Positions 1 to 14,000 of a stretch of DNA of 64,000 nt are shown here, one piece after another. The stretch is from Catenaria anguillulae PL171. Lineage: Eukaryota; Blastocladiomycota; Blastocladiomycetes; Blastocladiales; Catenariaceae. Each line of letters begins with the position of its first letter. Within the stretch, counting starts at the first letter, position 1. The position numbers were made by a program, and so were the translations under genes. The stretch lies in assembly GCA_002102555.1 (NCBI GenBank), contig MCFL01000047.1, forward strand, positions 62,001-126,000. The letters are read 5' to 3'. Under the pieces are notes generated by a model that was not told the origin of the DNA, did not search any database, and saw only the letters and a list, made by a program, of their open reading frames with translations.

Positions 1-2005
1 TTTTTGCGGACTGCAAACCACAAATCATCCAAGACCTGATGTCTACCGTCCTTGCCAGCCGAAGCGCCAGGGAACGACATGTTCAACCCTTGAATGCGCA
101 CCACATCGTTTTCAGCGTCCGTTCCCGCCTGAATCCTCGCACGCTCGGCAACAATGTGCGGATCCGTCGGGATACTTGCATCACGCACGGCCTCTTCGTC
201 ATCATCGGGTCCGCCGTTGCTAGCGCCCTTGCCTTCACCCGTCAAGAACGACGGAAGCGAAATAAGCGGCTCGGTTTGCAACGGGTTGCGCGACGCGCGG
301 TTTGCGAGGTAAATTGTGCCGAAAAAGAAGACGACAATGTGGCCGGCAAGAATGAGCAGCGTGATCGGGTAGACGCTATCGGATCCGGCGGCAAAAGGGC
401 GGTACGAGGTCATGTCGGTGTTGGCGAGGACCATTTCGAGGAAGCACTTGTTGATGGCAAACGAGGGGAGCACAATGTACACAACCATGCTGACCGTTGA
501 GGAGAGCTGTCCAGTGCATAAGAGATGTGTGAGAAACAAAGTCGTCATGAACGAGTAGACGAGCGCTCACACGTACAGTCATCTTGAGCAAATATGTCAG
601 GATTTGAGGGCCAATCGATGCGGCAATAATGAGCAAAAACAGGACAGACGGCACCGATTCCTTGGACTCGAAAAAGAAGGACAGGACGGCCGATTGCAGA
701 ATAACCACGGTGGTGAACAGGAGCATGAGCAGTAAAGCCAAGCCGATGCTCATATACTTGGCCCCCATCATGAAGAAGGAAATGACCAAGAGACCAATCA
801 CGGCTGCACAAAGGTAAATCGCCACAGTCGAGAGATAAAAGACGGATGGAGACAATCCGTTGGTGAAAAAGTAGGCGAATTGGCCTTCAACGCGTTCAGC
901 AACCATGTTGCGGGTTGCCGCCATGAGAATGAAGAAACTATCGTGGGACGACACACGAGAGAGTGAACTTTAGCTCACGTCCAAGTGATACACGGACTTA
1001 AGGGGAAAAAAGGCGACAAACGTACACGGCCATCGTCAACAAAGGTGGGACGTAAACCGCGGCGAACGACACGGCCTCGGACGCGTGGACCTTGTACGGT
1101 AAACGAGTGCCATTGAGCTTGAGCGCCCACGGGGCGACGGAACCGGACGGGCTCGACTGGTGCAAGGCGACAATGCGTTCGGCAATGCGTGCGTACGCCG
1201 ACGAGTTGAAGGCAGCCAAGGGACGAGCGTTAGCCGGGCCATCTTCTGGCTCGGTTTGCGCAAGGAGTGCCATGAAGCCTTTGCCGATATCCGCATCGCC
1301 CGCCTCGGGAGGTGGGGGACGGAACAGAAAGCCAGGGTTTGGATCGGCCGCAGCCTCGGCAAGAACAGACATGGGTGGAATGTTGGACGCATTGGTCGGA
1401 CCGGGAGGCAAGGCGCGTTGAGCACCGTTGAGAATCGAGTTGAGCATGAGCTGCGGGATGTCGAGCGTCCATTCGGCCAAGTTGGGGTTTGGGTTGAGCA
1501 CGATCGAAATGTTGAGCGGAGCAGTCGGGTTCTTGGGTGTCGGTGCCGAGTGCAGCAAAAAACCACCAAAGGGTGGAATTGTTTCGGGCTGCTGAGAGTC
1601 GATCTTGGCCGCATAGAATGAGGCATACCGAGTGCTAAGTGCCGCCAAATCACCCATCGAGTCGGCCTTGTACCAGTACGGCTTCATGAAGAACTGAATG
1701 AGCCTCTTGTTAAACCGCTCCTTGCGGTAATCCATGATGGTGGCATTGGCTTCCGCACGGATGGCATCCACGGCCCACGAGTCGGCGGAACCACCTCCAA
1801 CATACGTTGGCACAAATGTGATGAAGTTCTTGTACGGGGTTGGGTTGGGGACATTGAACCGGTTTTGGACAGAGGGGTCTTTCTTTGCCAAATAAAGCAT
1901 GACAACGCAGAAGAAGAGTGGGAAGCCAAAGAGCGGCACAGCGGATCCAAAGTCAGACTGGAACAGCTGGAAGCGGAAGCGGAACATGGACTTGAACTGT
2001 TGCAT
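1..2005 (-). CDS. Half-size ABCA-type ABC transporter, N-terminal part (3' end outside window)
   Basis: ATP-driven membrane transporter of the ABCA family, which usually moves lipids or sterols. Predicted exons are 2005-1026, 937-577 and 506 to the window edge, joined by GT-AG introns of 88 and 70 bp; both junctions keep frame. The protein starts with a short cytosolic stretch and a first membrane helix (about residues 15-35, containing FGFPLFFCVVMLYL). A roughly 290-residue extracellular loop with several N-x-S/T sites follows, then a cluster of hydrophobic helices (for example SIGLALLLMLLFTTVVILQS). After the last helix comes the linker typical of ABCA proteins, with AERARI and NDVVRIQGL, leading into the nucleotide-binding domain, which is cut at the left edge before Walker A. 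The ATG at 2005 is a choice: an extra upstream exon is possible, because the paralogue at 3324 has about 25 more N-terminal residues. It is divergent from that paralogue. The substrate cannot be inferred. Confidence 0.85.
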
Positions 2006-3323
2006 CCACGTTGCGTTGGTGAGCTCTGGGCGAGTGCGATTCCGCCCAGCCGCGGTGTCGCCGACCTCGATGGTTGTGCTGGAGGGCCGTCCCGGGACTG
2101 CAAGGGCACGAGGACGGGCGCAGACATGGCGGTTGGGGACTTGCAAGCAAGCGACTGGCGAAATGTGAGTAGGTATCGCTTGGCCGGCGGACCGTCTATG
2201 TATCTGTATCTGTAGGCTGCAGCGCGGAATCAGCGCTACTGGGATCTCCCAATGTATCCGGCGAACTCGGCAGGTGGGACCGTGGGAGACGTGAGAGGGA
2301 TTTTGGGATTGGAGAAAGGCCGGGGACAAGTCGCGGCGCCAGCAGGGCATGGGGGCGATTATTTCAGAGCTAGGGTCATATCTGACGGTATACATGTGCG
2401 AGTGCCTTGCATTCGCCAGCAACTAACCTTGCGGCGGTAAGCTCGGCAAGAGCGGCCGCAATGGCGGCGTCATGCACACACCACCATGGATGTGCCCACA
2501 CGGTATAGTCGGCATGGTCCGCCACAAGCCGCCAGGCTGCTGCCACGGTAAATGTTTCGGGCCATTGTGTGGCCTGGCACGCTGGCATCCACACATGCAC
2601 ACAGGAGCGATCATCAAATGCATTGAATTGCGAGCAGTTGATCAAATTGAAACACGTGGGCGGCTGAAACAGGTCGCGTGATAGTTGATCGCTGCATCAT
2701 TTTTCGATTGCGTGCGCGCATGAAAGGTTGTGTGATCATGACCGTGTTGCATGAGTGTGGCGTAGTGTGGGCGTGGGCAACTTGGCTCCATTGATCGGTC
2801 CAGTTGACACGGCGTGGCGGTGACAATTTGTCACACCGTGTGGGCCGAAGGGCGGCGGCGGTCAACATTGCAATTGGCAAAATCACAGCCAGCTTCAAAT
2901 TCACGGCAGCTGCATGCATGTATGATGACCCATGGGCATGGCCGAGCTCGAGCATTTGCCACACCCGGCCCGCTGCACACATGATTTGTAAATCCTTAAT
3001 CCATACACACATGATTCCGGATCTTCCATCACGCCCATTCCTCTCCGCAAAGCAACCCTGATACAGTACAAGTGCTGGATATCATTCCCCACGCAGTATC
3101 CGCACTTCGCTTGACCATCCCAGGTCATCCCGTCCTGCCCGCTGCTGGCTGCGTGTCTCCTGTCTCCTGCTCTGTTTTTCGAGAGACGGCTTAAGAAATA
3201 GACCTTTCCCTTCACATCAGCGCCGGCCGAAGTCTGACAACTCTTGCCCACGCCTCGTTGTCCGCTTTCCTGCAACCACGACCAAGATCACATAGACGGC
3301 CCACCCATTCGACAAGCAACACC
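2006..3323. other. Intergenic region between divergent ABCA genes
   Basis: About 1.3 kb separates the two divergently transcribed ABCA-type genes, so it should hold both promoters and perhaps a short 5' exon of the left gene. I see no convincing coding exon and no recognisable element. CA/TG-rich words are common (CACACATG recurs near 2470-2600 and 2980-3010), but I cannot assign them a function. Confidence 0.4.
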
Positions 3324-6300
3324 ATGCAAGCTGAAAAAATTGGCGCCCGTGCCACGGCCACGGCCCGCTACTCTGTCCGGTCGACCCCGAGTTTTGCTCG
3401 CCAAGTGTCGGCCATCTTGCGCAAGTCGCTCATCACTCGCATGCGAGCCCCGCTTCCCTTGCTCATCAACCTGCTGTACACGGGCTTTGTGCTCATGCTT
3501 CTTTGGCTCACGAGTATCAGCTTCAATTCGCTCGCAAAGCAATCCAAGGTCAACAACTTCCCAAAACTCGCCGACCCGGCCGACACTTGCCAATTCGTTC
3601 CCGCCAATGACTGCGTTCACCTCGGATTCACCAACTACAGCAACATTGACCCGGTCCTGTATCAACTCAAGCGGGTCGTCGAGGAGTCTGAGGCGCCCAA
3701 CAAGGTCAACTTCCGCATGTTTGGTTCGGAGCCCGAAATGACTGCGTACTATGACAAGTTTCCACGGGCACTCGTGTCGGCCGTGTCCTTTGACGATGTC
3801 AGGGCGGTGACCCAGCTTCCATTTGACCCGTCCGAGGATCCCAACGCCATCAAGTTGCCTGCCAAGCAAGCAGTACGCTTTGTTGCAATGCATAATCCCC
3901 TCCTGGTTTCACATTCTTATCATCGCCTCCTTCCCGCAATGCGCTGTAGTCTGTTTCGTACGCTGTCTTCAGTAACGTCACTGGCCGTACCGAGTCTCCA
4001 ATCGCTGGTCGTATTGCAACCATTCAAGCATATGTCGAATTTGCTCTCATCAACGCCCGGAGGGCTCAGTTTGCGCTCGCTCCGCTTCCCGCGCCGTTTG
4101 CCACGTCAACCAAATCTGGCTCGACCGCCAATGCGTCTGCATTCCCGTACTTGACCTGGATCAACATGGAGCAAGGCCGTGCACCCATGTTTGGCATCTG
4201 GAGTGGAATCTTCCTCATGTACTTTGCTTTTGACTTGTGGAACTCAATCTTTTCCGACATCGCCACGGATAAAACAACCGGCATTCGAGAAGCATTGACG
4301 GTGCAAGGTTTTTCACCAACCGCTTACTGTACGTTCTGCCTCGCTGTCCTCAAGCAAGCACCTGCATAGCGGTGGCTCACTTTTCTTTTGGACCACTCCA
4401 GGTTTGGCCCAATTCATTGCACACATGATTGTCAACATTCCTGTCATTCTCGTCTTGACCCTCGTCTGCGTGATGGTCCCCACTCTGTACCCGCTTGCCG
4501 ACCCGACCTTCCTCTTCTTCATTATGTTCCTTTACCTTGCGAGTTTGGTGCTTTTTGGTCTCTTCCTGTCAACCTTTGTCGAGGACCCAATCAACGGCCG
4601 GTACCTGAGTCTGTTTGTGTTTGCCGCGTGCTTTTGCCTCGTCTTCTTTGTCGGCATGTACAAGTGGGACATTTCCTACAAGGACTTGACGTGGGGCGTG
4701 ACTGGCGCCAGCGAGTTCTTCATGTACCTGCTCTCGCCCGTCATCATTGCTCGCATGTTTGCCATCTTCAACTTCAACGAGACCGTGTCCCGTGGCTCGA
4801 GCTGGTCGAGCCTGGTGGATTCATCCAAGTCGTCGCAAATCCCCTTCCTCGTCGTGTTCTTGCTCTTTGACACGGTCCTGTACGCCGGGCTCTTGTGGTG
4901 GGCGGATCACGTCTCGCATGGCGGCATGCCCGTTCTGTTCCCATTCAGCGCCGAGTACTGGAACGCCAGCCATGCCGCCGCCACCTTGGACGATAAGGAG
5001 GACGAGACGGCTGCCGCCGTGATCGGCGGCAAGGACGATGCCTCATCGTCGTCGTCCCGCACCGCTGTCCCTGACGGCGACGCGCGCTATGTCAAGATGC
5101 CTGGGTTTTCGGAAATCGCAAAGAACCACGCAGAAGGACCCGCCGTCTCGTTGCGTAACGTCGTCAAGGTGTTCAGCACACTCAATCGCAGTGGCCAGGC
5201 GTACATTGACCGCGCGTTTGTCAAGAACATGACCTTGGACATTCCACGTGGGTCGGTCGTCGGCTTCGTTGGCCGGAATGGTGAGGGCAAGGTTTGTTTT
5301 CTTTCTGTTGCTTGATGACTTTGCCCTGGACCGAACTGACCTACGAATCCACGCTTCATCCACAGACAACAACCATGCGCATGATTTGCGGCCTGCTCAA
5401 TCCGGACGAAGGCTACATCAACGTCCTCGGAACGCGTCTGTCGCCAATCTCGGTCCGCCATGTCCAGTCGCAAATCGGCCTTTGCTCGCAACACAATGTT
5501 CTGTGGCCGCACTTGACGTGCCTCGAGCACCTCAAGATTATGGCCGATATCCGCGGTATCAGCATTGAAGAGGGGTCCGAGGGATCCATCGACGATTACC
5601 TTCTCCATTTGTTGCATGATGTGTACTTGGGCAAGCGTGCGCACGCGCGGGCTGGGACCATGTCGGGTGGGCAGAAGCGCAAGTTGTGCATGGCTATGGC
5701 GCTCGTCGGCTCACCAAAGCTGATTCTCCTTGATGAGCCGGTTCGTATTTCATTTGCCAAATCTCAGCTCACTCTGTGTGGTACTGACGCAACACTATTG
5801 ACTTTTGTTTCTAGACCGCCAACATGGATGTGTACACTCGCCAGCACGCCTGGGCGTTGATTCAACAAGCACGCAAGCACTCGACTCTCATTCTCACCTC
5901 CCATAGGTTCGTCTTGAATCGTTTCCCCCGAAACCATGTTGACCGATTCTGACAATGAAACTTGCACTGTTCACAGCATGGAAGAAATCGAATGTGTCTC
6001 CGACTACGTTGCCATCATCAAGCGTGGTGAGGCTCGTGTCGTAGGCACGCCTCTTTGGATCAAGAACAAGTATGGTGCCGGGTACCGCGTTTTTGTCGAG
6101 CACGACGTGACACCAGCCGGCTCGTCAGCTTCGCTCGCTTTCCAGCCTGAAAAGGTCCTTGATGTTGTCCGCGAGTACTTTGGCGGTCCCTCGAGCGCCG
6201 ACCTGATTGGCGTCAACCCGACCAGTGTCACGATTCACATTCCGATCCCAGAGGGCCAAGAAGAGACCACGCACCAGGATGGAGATGTCGTTGCGGCGGA

Positions 6301-6608
6301 TGGTAACGAGAGCGTGCACAAGAAGGCGGCCAGGTTCATCAAGGAGTGGCATCGGTTGAACAAGGAACATGCATTGTGTGCTGCCGGTATCAGGTATGGC
6401 TTTCCCTCCTTCGTCTATCCATATGGGTACTTTTGAAATACTTGCTAACCGCGACTCGTTCTTGCTCAGTTTGTCTGTGATCCCGCTCGAGGACGTCTTC
6501 ATTACCCTCAACGACAAGTGGACTATTGAGCAGGAAAAGGAAGATGCCAAGGAGGAGGAGGACCGTATCAACAGCTACTACCAGGGACCCAAACCTGTGT
6601 CGAGCTGA
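3324..6608 (+). CDS. Half-size ABCA-type ABC transporter (complete)
   Basis: Predicted exons 3324-3872, 3950-4328, 4402-5291, 5366-5740, 5815-5906, 5977-6393 and 6470-6608 give 946 residues with every junction in frame. Order: cytosolic N-terminus, first membrane helix (about residues 47-68), extracellular loop, a block of further helices (about 300-500), then one nucleotide-binding domain. Walker A reads GRNGEGKTTT, with the lysine near residue 606; Glu replaces the usual Ala before GK. The signature is MSGGQKRK, Walker B is LILLDEP followed by TANMD, where ABCA proteins normally have TAGMD, and the switch histidine lies in TSHSMEE. A typical ABCA C-terminal regulatory segment ends in an acidic tail. 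With one TMD and one NBD it must dimerise, like Dictyostelium and oomycete half-size ABCA proteins. The start at 3324 has a good context (ACCATGC). The family normally exports or flips lipids; the substrate here is unknown. Confidence 0.92.
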
Positions 6609-6835
6609 GATGCAAGTATACGATTGCGGCTCGGGGGATGGGATTTTTGAATGATGTGTGCGTGCGCAACAACCGTGACCTCGTCGTCGAATATTCCTTT
6701 TTTTTTGCAATTTTGTTTAATATACACGCAGCTAGAGAGTCGCGACGCAGTTTTGACCAGCCAGCTGCAAATGAGAATATTTTCGTTTCGCTGTAACTTT
6801 GACACAGACACGTTTGCTCCAACTCGAGCCCGTAA

Positions 6836-7289
6836 CTACAGACCAAAAATGATCTGAAATGGGAGGCAGTGGAACGTGAGCACGCTGCTCAAGGATGCGA
6901 AAAGAGGAACGGATTGCGGCTGCAAAAATGACGTACGGTTGTGGATACCAGGTCCTCCGTCTCAAGGAAAACCTTGAGGAAGGCGTCGTTCAGTGGAATT
7001 GTGGGAGGCTCAAAGTCGACGGTTTCGTTTTGGAGCAGCGACGAGGCACTCGCCGCGTGGACCGGTCGCTGGCGAGGAAAAGCGGGGCATTCTTTGAAAC
7101 ACGGGAACGGGGAATGGCTGGGGGATTGTGCTGGTTACCAGGGAGAACGGAAATGTGTTGGGGGGTCAACATACTCGTGGGAATCGACAGGTCGTAATGG
7201 AACAAGACGATTTCGAGACGGCAGGAAGGTGGGGCAGACCGGACTAAAATCATGGGCGTATTGGCGGCCCGGCGCGAAATGGATAGTAC
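6836..7289 (-). CDS. 3' exons of an unidentified multi-exon gene
   Basis: Three consecutive exons can be joined in frame on the minus strand: 7289-7139, 7091-6937 and 6853-6836, with GT-AG introns of 47 and 83 bp. They end at a TAG at 6838-6836. The peptide reads like real coding sequence: an exon beginning VLSISRRAANTPMILVRSAP, then SCRLEIVLFHYDLSIP, then a segment with IPLNDAFLKVFLETEDLVST, and a five-residue last exon (IIFGL). At least one more exon lies upstream, perhaps around 7360-7430 (a stretch reading KKAQLVLTT) or further, but I could not fix its start. I do not recognise the family. The evidence is protein-like composition plus consistent splice phases; it could still be chance. 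Confidence 0.4.
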
Positions 7290-8058
7290 CTGGAAAAAGA
7301 AATGAAGAGATACATGGAGACGGGACGTCGTCACGCGTCGAATGCGACGCGCTTTTACCACTGTGGTCAACACCAACTGAGCCTTTTTGCTGGACGATGA
7401 GTAATACAAGGGCCACTTTGCTGGTCATGGTCAACTTGGTCCGCTTCGGCAAAGCAATGACGAAGGCTTCTGAAGTTGTTGCTGATCGTCTGAAAGTGCC
7501 GTCCAGTGGATGCGAACGGGCCAAACAATGTCAGAGCGTTTGCTTGAATTCGCGGACCGAGCGCCAGATATATTATGCGAAACACATGACATTGCTTTTG
7601 CTAATATCACATGGAGGTAAAATAGATCCGCTGTGTCTCCGTGAGGGAGCCCGTCGCCGACCCTGCGAGGTCCCATGATCCATGATGTGAGGACGCGCTG
7701 CCACCTTCACATCGCAAAAACAAATCCGACGACAGAAACCAACGAAACAGAGAAGCAGCCAGCCGTAACAGTGTCATGCCCATACGATGATGGTCCGTGG
7801 TTCCAAGTTGACCTGCCGTAATCTTTGTAAACACAGCAGGTCTTGGCCTGGTTCATTTTGATACGAGCGGTGTTGTTGTGTGCTTTCATGGCACCAAGCC
7901 ATGGTACGCATGAATGCGAGTCTTCATGTACCATTTCCTCAGATGGACCACTCATATCCCAATACCTTACCAAAGACTGAAAAATGTTACAGCCATTGAC
8001 AACATGTCAATCAGCTAGATCGAGACCGATGAACATCCACTCAACCCACAACAAACTC

Positions 8059-11000
8059 TCAAGATAAGGCCCCATGCAAGCACCGCCAAATGGATTGACA
8101 AAGGGCACGGACAAACAACTCTACAATTGCACCAACGGCGTGCTCGCGCTCGTCACGAATCACCACATTCACATGGGGCGGATGCAGCGACAAAAGGTAC
8201 ATGGCTGTGTCATTTGGGTTCAGGAACATGAGCAACGGCGGCCCGCTCGCGTCGCTGGTGAGTTGCCGCACTCCATAAGGCCATTCAGATTCAAGAGTGA
8301 GAGCAATCGCTGTTGGCCGTGTGATGCAAAGTACGTGTAAGCGTGTGCGCGAAAAAGATCGTAGAAACTCAACGGGCGGACGTACCATTCCAGTCGCCAG
8401 GGACAGAAAGCAGCGTGTGAACGGCAGGATCAAGTGCAACCAGCGACACACAAAAGAATTCACGAGCAGTCGCCAACCACGTTCGGGTGTCGCCACGGTG
8501 GTCATCGTCCAAAAGCGACCGCCATTTTTGATCCCTCGCATGATCCACCTCGGCGCGCGTCAACAATGACCGAATCATGGACTGCGCGTCTGCTTGCACC
8601 TGCGCAGGATCCACGGGCCCCGCGGGGACGATTCGGGCGATGACAATCGCCGGCGTTGCGCAGAAACATGGGGAAAGTAGTGGTGAGCAACCGAAGCGGC
8701 ACTGGCTGTGCTATGAGATCGAGCAACGACTGCGGGAGGCGGTGCTGGGGCGGGTGGAGTTTCCAAGCAATAATACTCGATTCCGGCAGGGACTTGTCGC
8801 AGCACGGCCACGTATTCGTTTGAATTGGCGGCGTTGGACACTGGCGCAACCAATGCTACATCGGCACCCGTCCAAGAAATGAAGAAAGCGTTGGATTGTG
8901 CCATGAGACCGAGCTTGAATCGAACCGGATGAGAAAACAGATACGACACGAGCTGCGAGTTGGGCTCAGCAACAGTGCCATGGAATAGGCGACACTTTGA
9001 GTATCCGGCCGGCGGAAAGTGGTGCAACAAGGCCCGCAAAATGTCAATGACGGCAAAGACCGTGTTGACGGAATCGAGAATGAGAAGACGCATTTTGCGG
9101 ACGTGGTAGTCAAAGAGAAACGAGTTGACATGAATCTGTGTCAGTTCATTCAGGTCCGGTTGTCAGTCATACATGTTCAGACAAATGCGGGTAAAAGAAA
9201 ACAAAAGGCAAGTGGACAAACCAGATTCTTGAACTTTGAGCACTCCTCGGTGAACAGCCGAAATGATTGGCGGGAATAGTCGGGAAGATTGAAACCTAGG
9301 GCAAGAGCAAGTAAAGTAAGAAAACATGCGGAATCAAGCCGAGAATGAGCAGGGCGTACCAGGACTCGGCAGTCGCTGCTGATGTGGGCCGTAGCGACGG
9401 TTGACCGTGAACAAATTGACGGCCAAAAAGACTTGTTTTACCGCCACCTCCACAAGCAAAACGCCGCCTTGGAACGACTTTTGCAAGTAGACTCGATCCG
9501 TAGGCACCGTCACGTTGGGTGCGACCACAAACTCATCCTTTTCGTGCTGCTGACTGATGAGTACGAGCCCGAGCGTCGACAAATACTGACAATAGTACTG
9601 GAGCATTTCGGGAATCAGCTGGGCAAAGAAGGTGCGTGCCTCCTCGGGTCGCGATGTCGCATTTGGCTGAAACGAAAACTGGTCCAATACACGGCAATGG
9701 AAGAGAACCGGGGTACGACACCAATGAATGAGACGAGCAAACCGAAGCACACTCTTCAAGTCCGAGTCGCTGACGGTTGAGGTTGCCGGGGCGGATGGCG
9801 ATGGTTTTGGATTTGGCGCCAAGGCAGTCGTTGAAGACAACTTTGCTGGGGCGCTTGTTGGCGCGGACGGTGACAGTGTTGGAGCGAATGAGGCTGAGCT
9901 GCCCTGACTAACGTTACGTTGATGCCGCTGCCGCCAGCGCTCGTACAGCAAGCAGAGGCTTTCTCCACGCTCACGGGAACGATTGTATGCGGCAAGGAAA
10001 GCCTCGTACGCAAGCACATGCTGCTCGGGAATGGAAAGGCGGGCATCGAGTGAATCGGGTCGTTCGTCGTCGTTGTCGTCCACGACCTTGTTGCTCGAGT
10101 TGGGTTCTTTGCCAGGCACCGGTGATGGCCGGAATGAGCCTCTGGCGGGTGACGTTGGAACAGAATCAGCAATCACGACCACATCACCAATCGCAGCCGG
10201 CATGGCCCGCCCTACGCCGAGCTTGCTGCGACAAACGCCTCGACCCACAGCAGCAGAGTGATTACCAACCTCATTTCCACCATACCTGCGCTATCCGCCA
10301 ATCCTCGAGTGCAAACGGTCTGTAACACTGGGAAACTCTGCACCTCCCGGTCCGCGAAACCCAGCTTGGCCATGGTGATTGTGTTCACGCGCTGAACGTG
10401 TTGGGCGTACTGGTCGAGGTATTCCAAAACCTTGGCCGCAAACGTGGAAAATGTCGCCGCCTTCACGTCCCAGCCAATCACCTTGATGGATCCTTGCATC
10501 ACTTGGACAAGTAAAAGTGTTTGTCGAACGACGCTGACCCGTGTCACCTTGTCAGCCTTGAAGCAATGCGTGTGCGCCGAGTAAAAGCCGCGGTCGTCGC
10601 TCGGCGTACTCGGAGTCACGCTGGCCACAATCCGACTTACGGCTTGCCTGTGTTGACTCTGGTCTTGCACAACAAATGGCGCGAAGCCTGCTGGCGCCGA
10701 CTTGCGCACATGCTCAAACAACGACTCAATCTTCCACCTTGCCAACCTGGTTGGAAACTCACGGTAATGCAAGCACGGGTGATGGCACTCGGTGCCCGTG
10801 GCAGCAAGCTCTGTTGCAATCCGCTCCCACTGCCCTGAAAGCACGGCATCGTCAATCATGACATCCAACACTGCTTGTTCGTGTGCGAGGCGAACATGAT
10901 CCATGAGCGCATCCACTTGAATACTGCCATGCGTCCACAGCTCGACCATCCACTGCAAACCAGCTGTGGATGCTGCGTCCGATGGCGGCCGGAACAGGAC

Positions 11001-14000
11001 CTGCCCGTCTCGGGCCAAGTAAACGCAAACACATGCGACACCTTGGCCAATGGAGACCTCGGCCGGGGTTAGATTGCGCGACGAGACGGAGCAATACAAG
11101 AATGCCAATTCGCCGGGCCCAATCACGTCTGTATTCGTTGCCATGGCCGAAACGGGCAACGCTTGTCCCATGAGTGGTGATCCAGGCGTGAAAGTGGTCG
11201 TCGCCGTTGATGTCGGAGTCACAGCGGTGGAAGTGCTGGTCGGTGCTGGGGTCAGCATGGGCGGCGTCGGAAAGACATCGGAATGCACGTCGTAGCGGAT
11301 TTGGAGATGCTGCGACAAGGCTTGCACCACGTCGATACCGCCGAGAAGAGTCGTGAATTGCATCATGGATTGTCGTAGAAACATAAGGTACTTGGGCGAC
11401 AAACTTGCGAGGGAACCGCACGGGGTCGACATTGGCAAGAAGCGAGTCACGCGCGGACCGCGGGTGATTGGAAGCAGAAAATCGACGTCGGCCTTTGTCA
11501 ACCTAGACAGCGAGACAGTGGACCGAGACAAGTGCGTCGCAACATGCTGAAGGATGACGTTGCCTAATCGGGCAGAGACAATGGATGTAACTTCGTTGGT
11601 AAAGTCGCGTGTTGGGGGAACGAGCCCGTGCAAATTCAGGACAAGCTTGCGATGGCTGACGTTGGGCGTGGACGGGGAAGTTGCGGAAGCGTCCTCTCGG
11701 CACCGGGCCCACCAGCGCTGTTGAGATCGCGTGGCGCAATGGATGGCGTGTTGAAGGCAGATGTCGCCGAGTTGAATGCTACGGGTAATGGGTTCATGCT
11801 GACACTCATGGAAACGGACATGGACGCACTTCCACCACCGCCGCCACCACCACGAATGCTGCCCTCTCCACCGGTGCCACAACCACCTGAGCTGCCGACC
11901 GACGTTTCCGACAAGTGCATGTAATACACATCGTCCGAGGGGCGCCTGGGCTCATCACAAACACGTGACGGCGGTTACTGACCGCCAGCGAGTTCAACGA
12001 GGCCGCCACCGAGTTGAGTGCCACTTGTGGTTTGAGCCGCCAATGCAACGGGAACGAGTACGAAAACTGCACTGGACATGCGAATTGGCCAATCGCCATG
12101 CGACCCTTGCGTACATTGCCCCCAGCAGACGCGGCAGCGGCAGCGGCGGCAGCCAAAGACGTTGATGAGGCTGTTGTCGGAACACCCATCGACATGGAGG
12201 TGCCACTCACGGGCGATGAATCCCTTGCTGTGGGCTCCCTGGGTTCCGGCGAGTCGGGCATGATCAAGTACTTTGACGCCGTGTGCGTGTCCCGCAGCTC
12301 GCTCAGAAGCATGCGCGTATTGACTCGATGTGCAATGGCCACGGCAACTTCTTGAAACTGTTGAACCACGTCTTGATTGGCCGTGTACAAGACGATGCTC
12401 CCGCTTTCCGCGGTAAAGATGATCCACTCATCCATGGGCTCGAATGGTTCTTGCTCGTCTTGTCCAACAGTTGGCGAGATTTCCGCCGACGGAACTTGGG
12501 ACAAGGGTGACTGACTTCCGAGATCCTTGCCCATCGGCATTGTTGTTGACGGTAAGCTGATCCCAAGCCCTTCCAAGTCTGAAACATCCACGTCCAGAAT
12601 GCTTGACGCCTTGCTTGCACTTGCACCGCCCGAATTCCCGCCGCCGCCACCCACGAGAAAACTGGGCTTGCCACTGGCGCCTACAACCTCGTCAAGAAAT
12701 CCATCAGCGCATTTGCCCCCATCGCGCTTGGGCACCAAGTAAAACAGGTTATCCAGTCGCACACCGTGGTATCGCCCGTACATGGACTGCGCGTTTTGCA
12801 GCTCCTTGAGTACCATGTCGATCGGCGCGGGTTTCAAAAGCGTCAACGGCAACACGTGCCGCGGCAGCACGCCGAGATCGGACAACACCAAACGCAATCG
12901 CTCGACTGTCACGGGCGACAGGCGCAAGAGAAGACGCGCAATCGTGGATCGAATGAAAGCCTGCAATTCGGCCGTGTGCGCATCAATGATGGACGTGAGA
13001 GCGGGCGCATCCCGCTCGAGGGAAAAGTAGCAAAAGTGGAGCTCGAGGTTGAAGGGCAACACAAGCTGATGCTGTTGCTGGATGGACAATTTGGACGATA
13101 CGTCGGCGAGCGAGTTGAACGGTGGGGAGGGAGCTGTGGGTAGCGAGGTGACGCGACGAGGAACACAGTCAGGTTGCATAAAGGCTAGCGCGCAAAAATA
13201 GTACGGTTGAACGAGGTTGAAGTAGGTCGAGTCGGGAATCACACGCATCATTTTGTTGAGCTCACGGTCAAATCGCGTCACGGTATCCTCAATCAACTTT
13301 GCCGCGTCCATCATGCTGCCAGTCGAGCCCATGGAATCCAACGCTCTCGTGGAGCCGGTCAAAAGGGATGACGTGGACGACGAGAGCGGCACTTTCCCGG
13401 AAGCTCCTGCCGCTGATTGTGATGTGGCCGGCTGCGCCTGCCGCAACAAATCAAACACGAGCATCAACCTTGTGACGTCGACCGATGCCGACACCTCATG
13501 CAAAGCCTCGATACACATGGACACGTCCCTTGGGTGCAGCTGATGCGACAAGGAATACACACACTCGACCAATGCCGGCCACGCGCACTGATTCAAAATG
13601 GCCTCAATGTCCTGCGTCTGTACGTGGTACCCAGTGTAGTAAAAGGTGGAAACGAGCGCCGACTGCACGGCTTGCCCCGCCCTTGCCCTTGTGTGCGGGA
13701 TCAACGGCACCGTGTCCCACATGTAGTAGATCATCTTGTCGACCAGACACTCGTACACAATCGTGTAAGGCACTTTGGTATCCCTCGGCACGAAAAAGAT
13801 GAGCACCGTTGACGCCACGTACACGAGGCAATCAAAGTTGGTAATTGGCGCAGCGAATCCGTGGTGCTCGTGAATCGCCAAGTGCACATTTTCGTGGTCA
13901 AACTGACACTCGAGGGCGGCACACGACGCGGCCAAGTGGCGCTTGTATGTGCGGGAAAACGATAGCACGGGCACATGAATGGCCAGCGTGGTGCCCATGA

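Noticed and set aside
6941-7678. Plus-strand open frame of 245 codons
   Set aside because: Composition is not protein-like, and the minus strand carries in-phase spliced exons over the same stretch.
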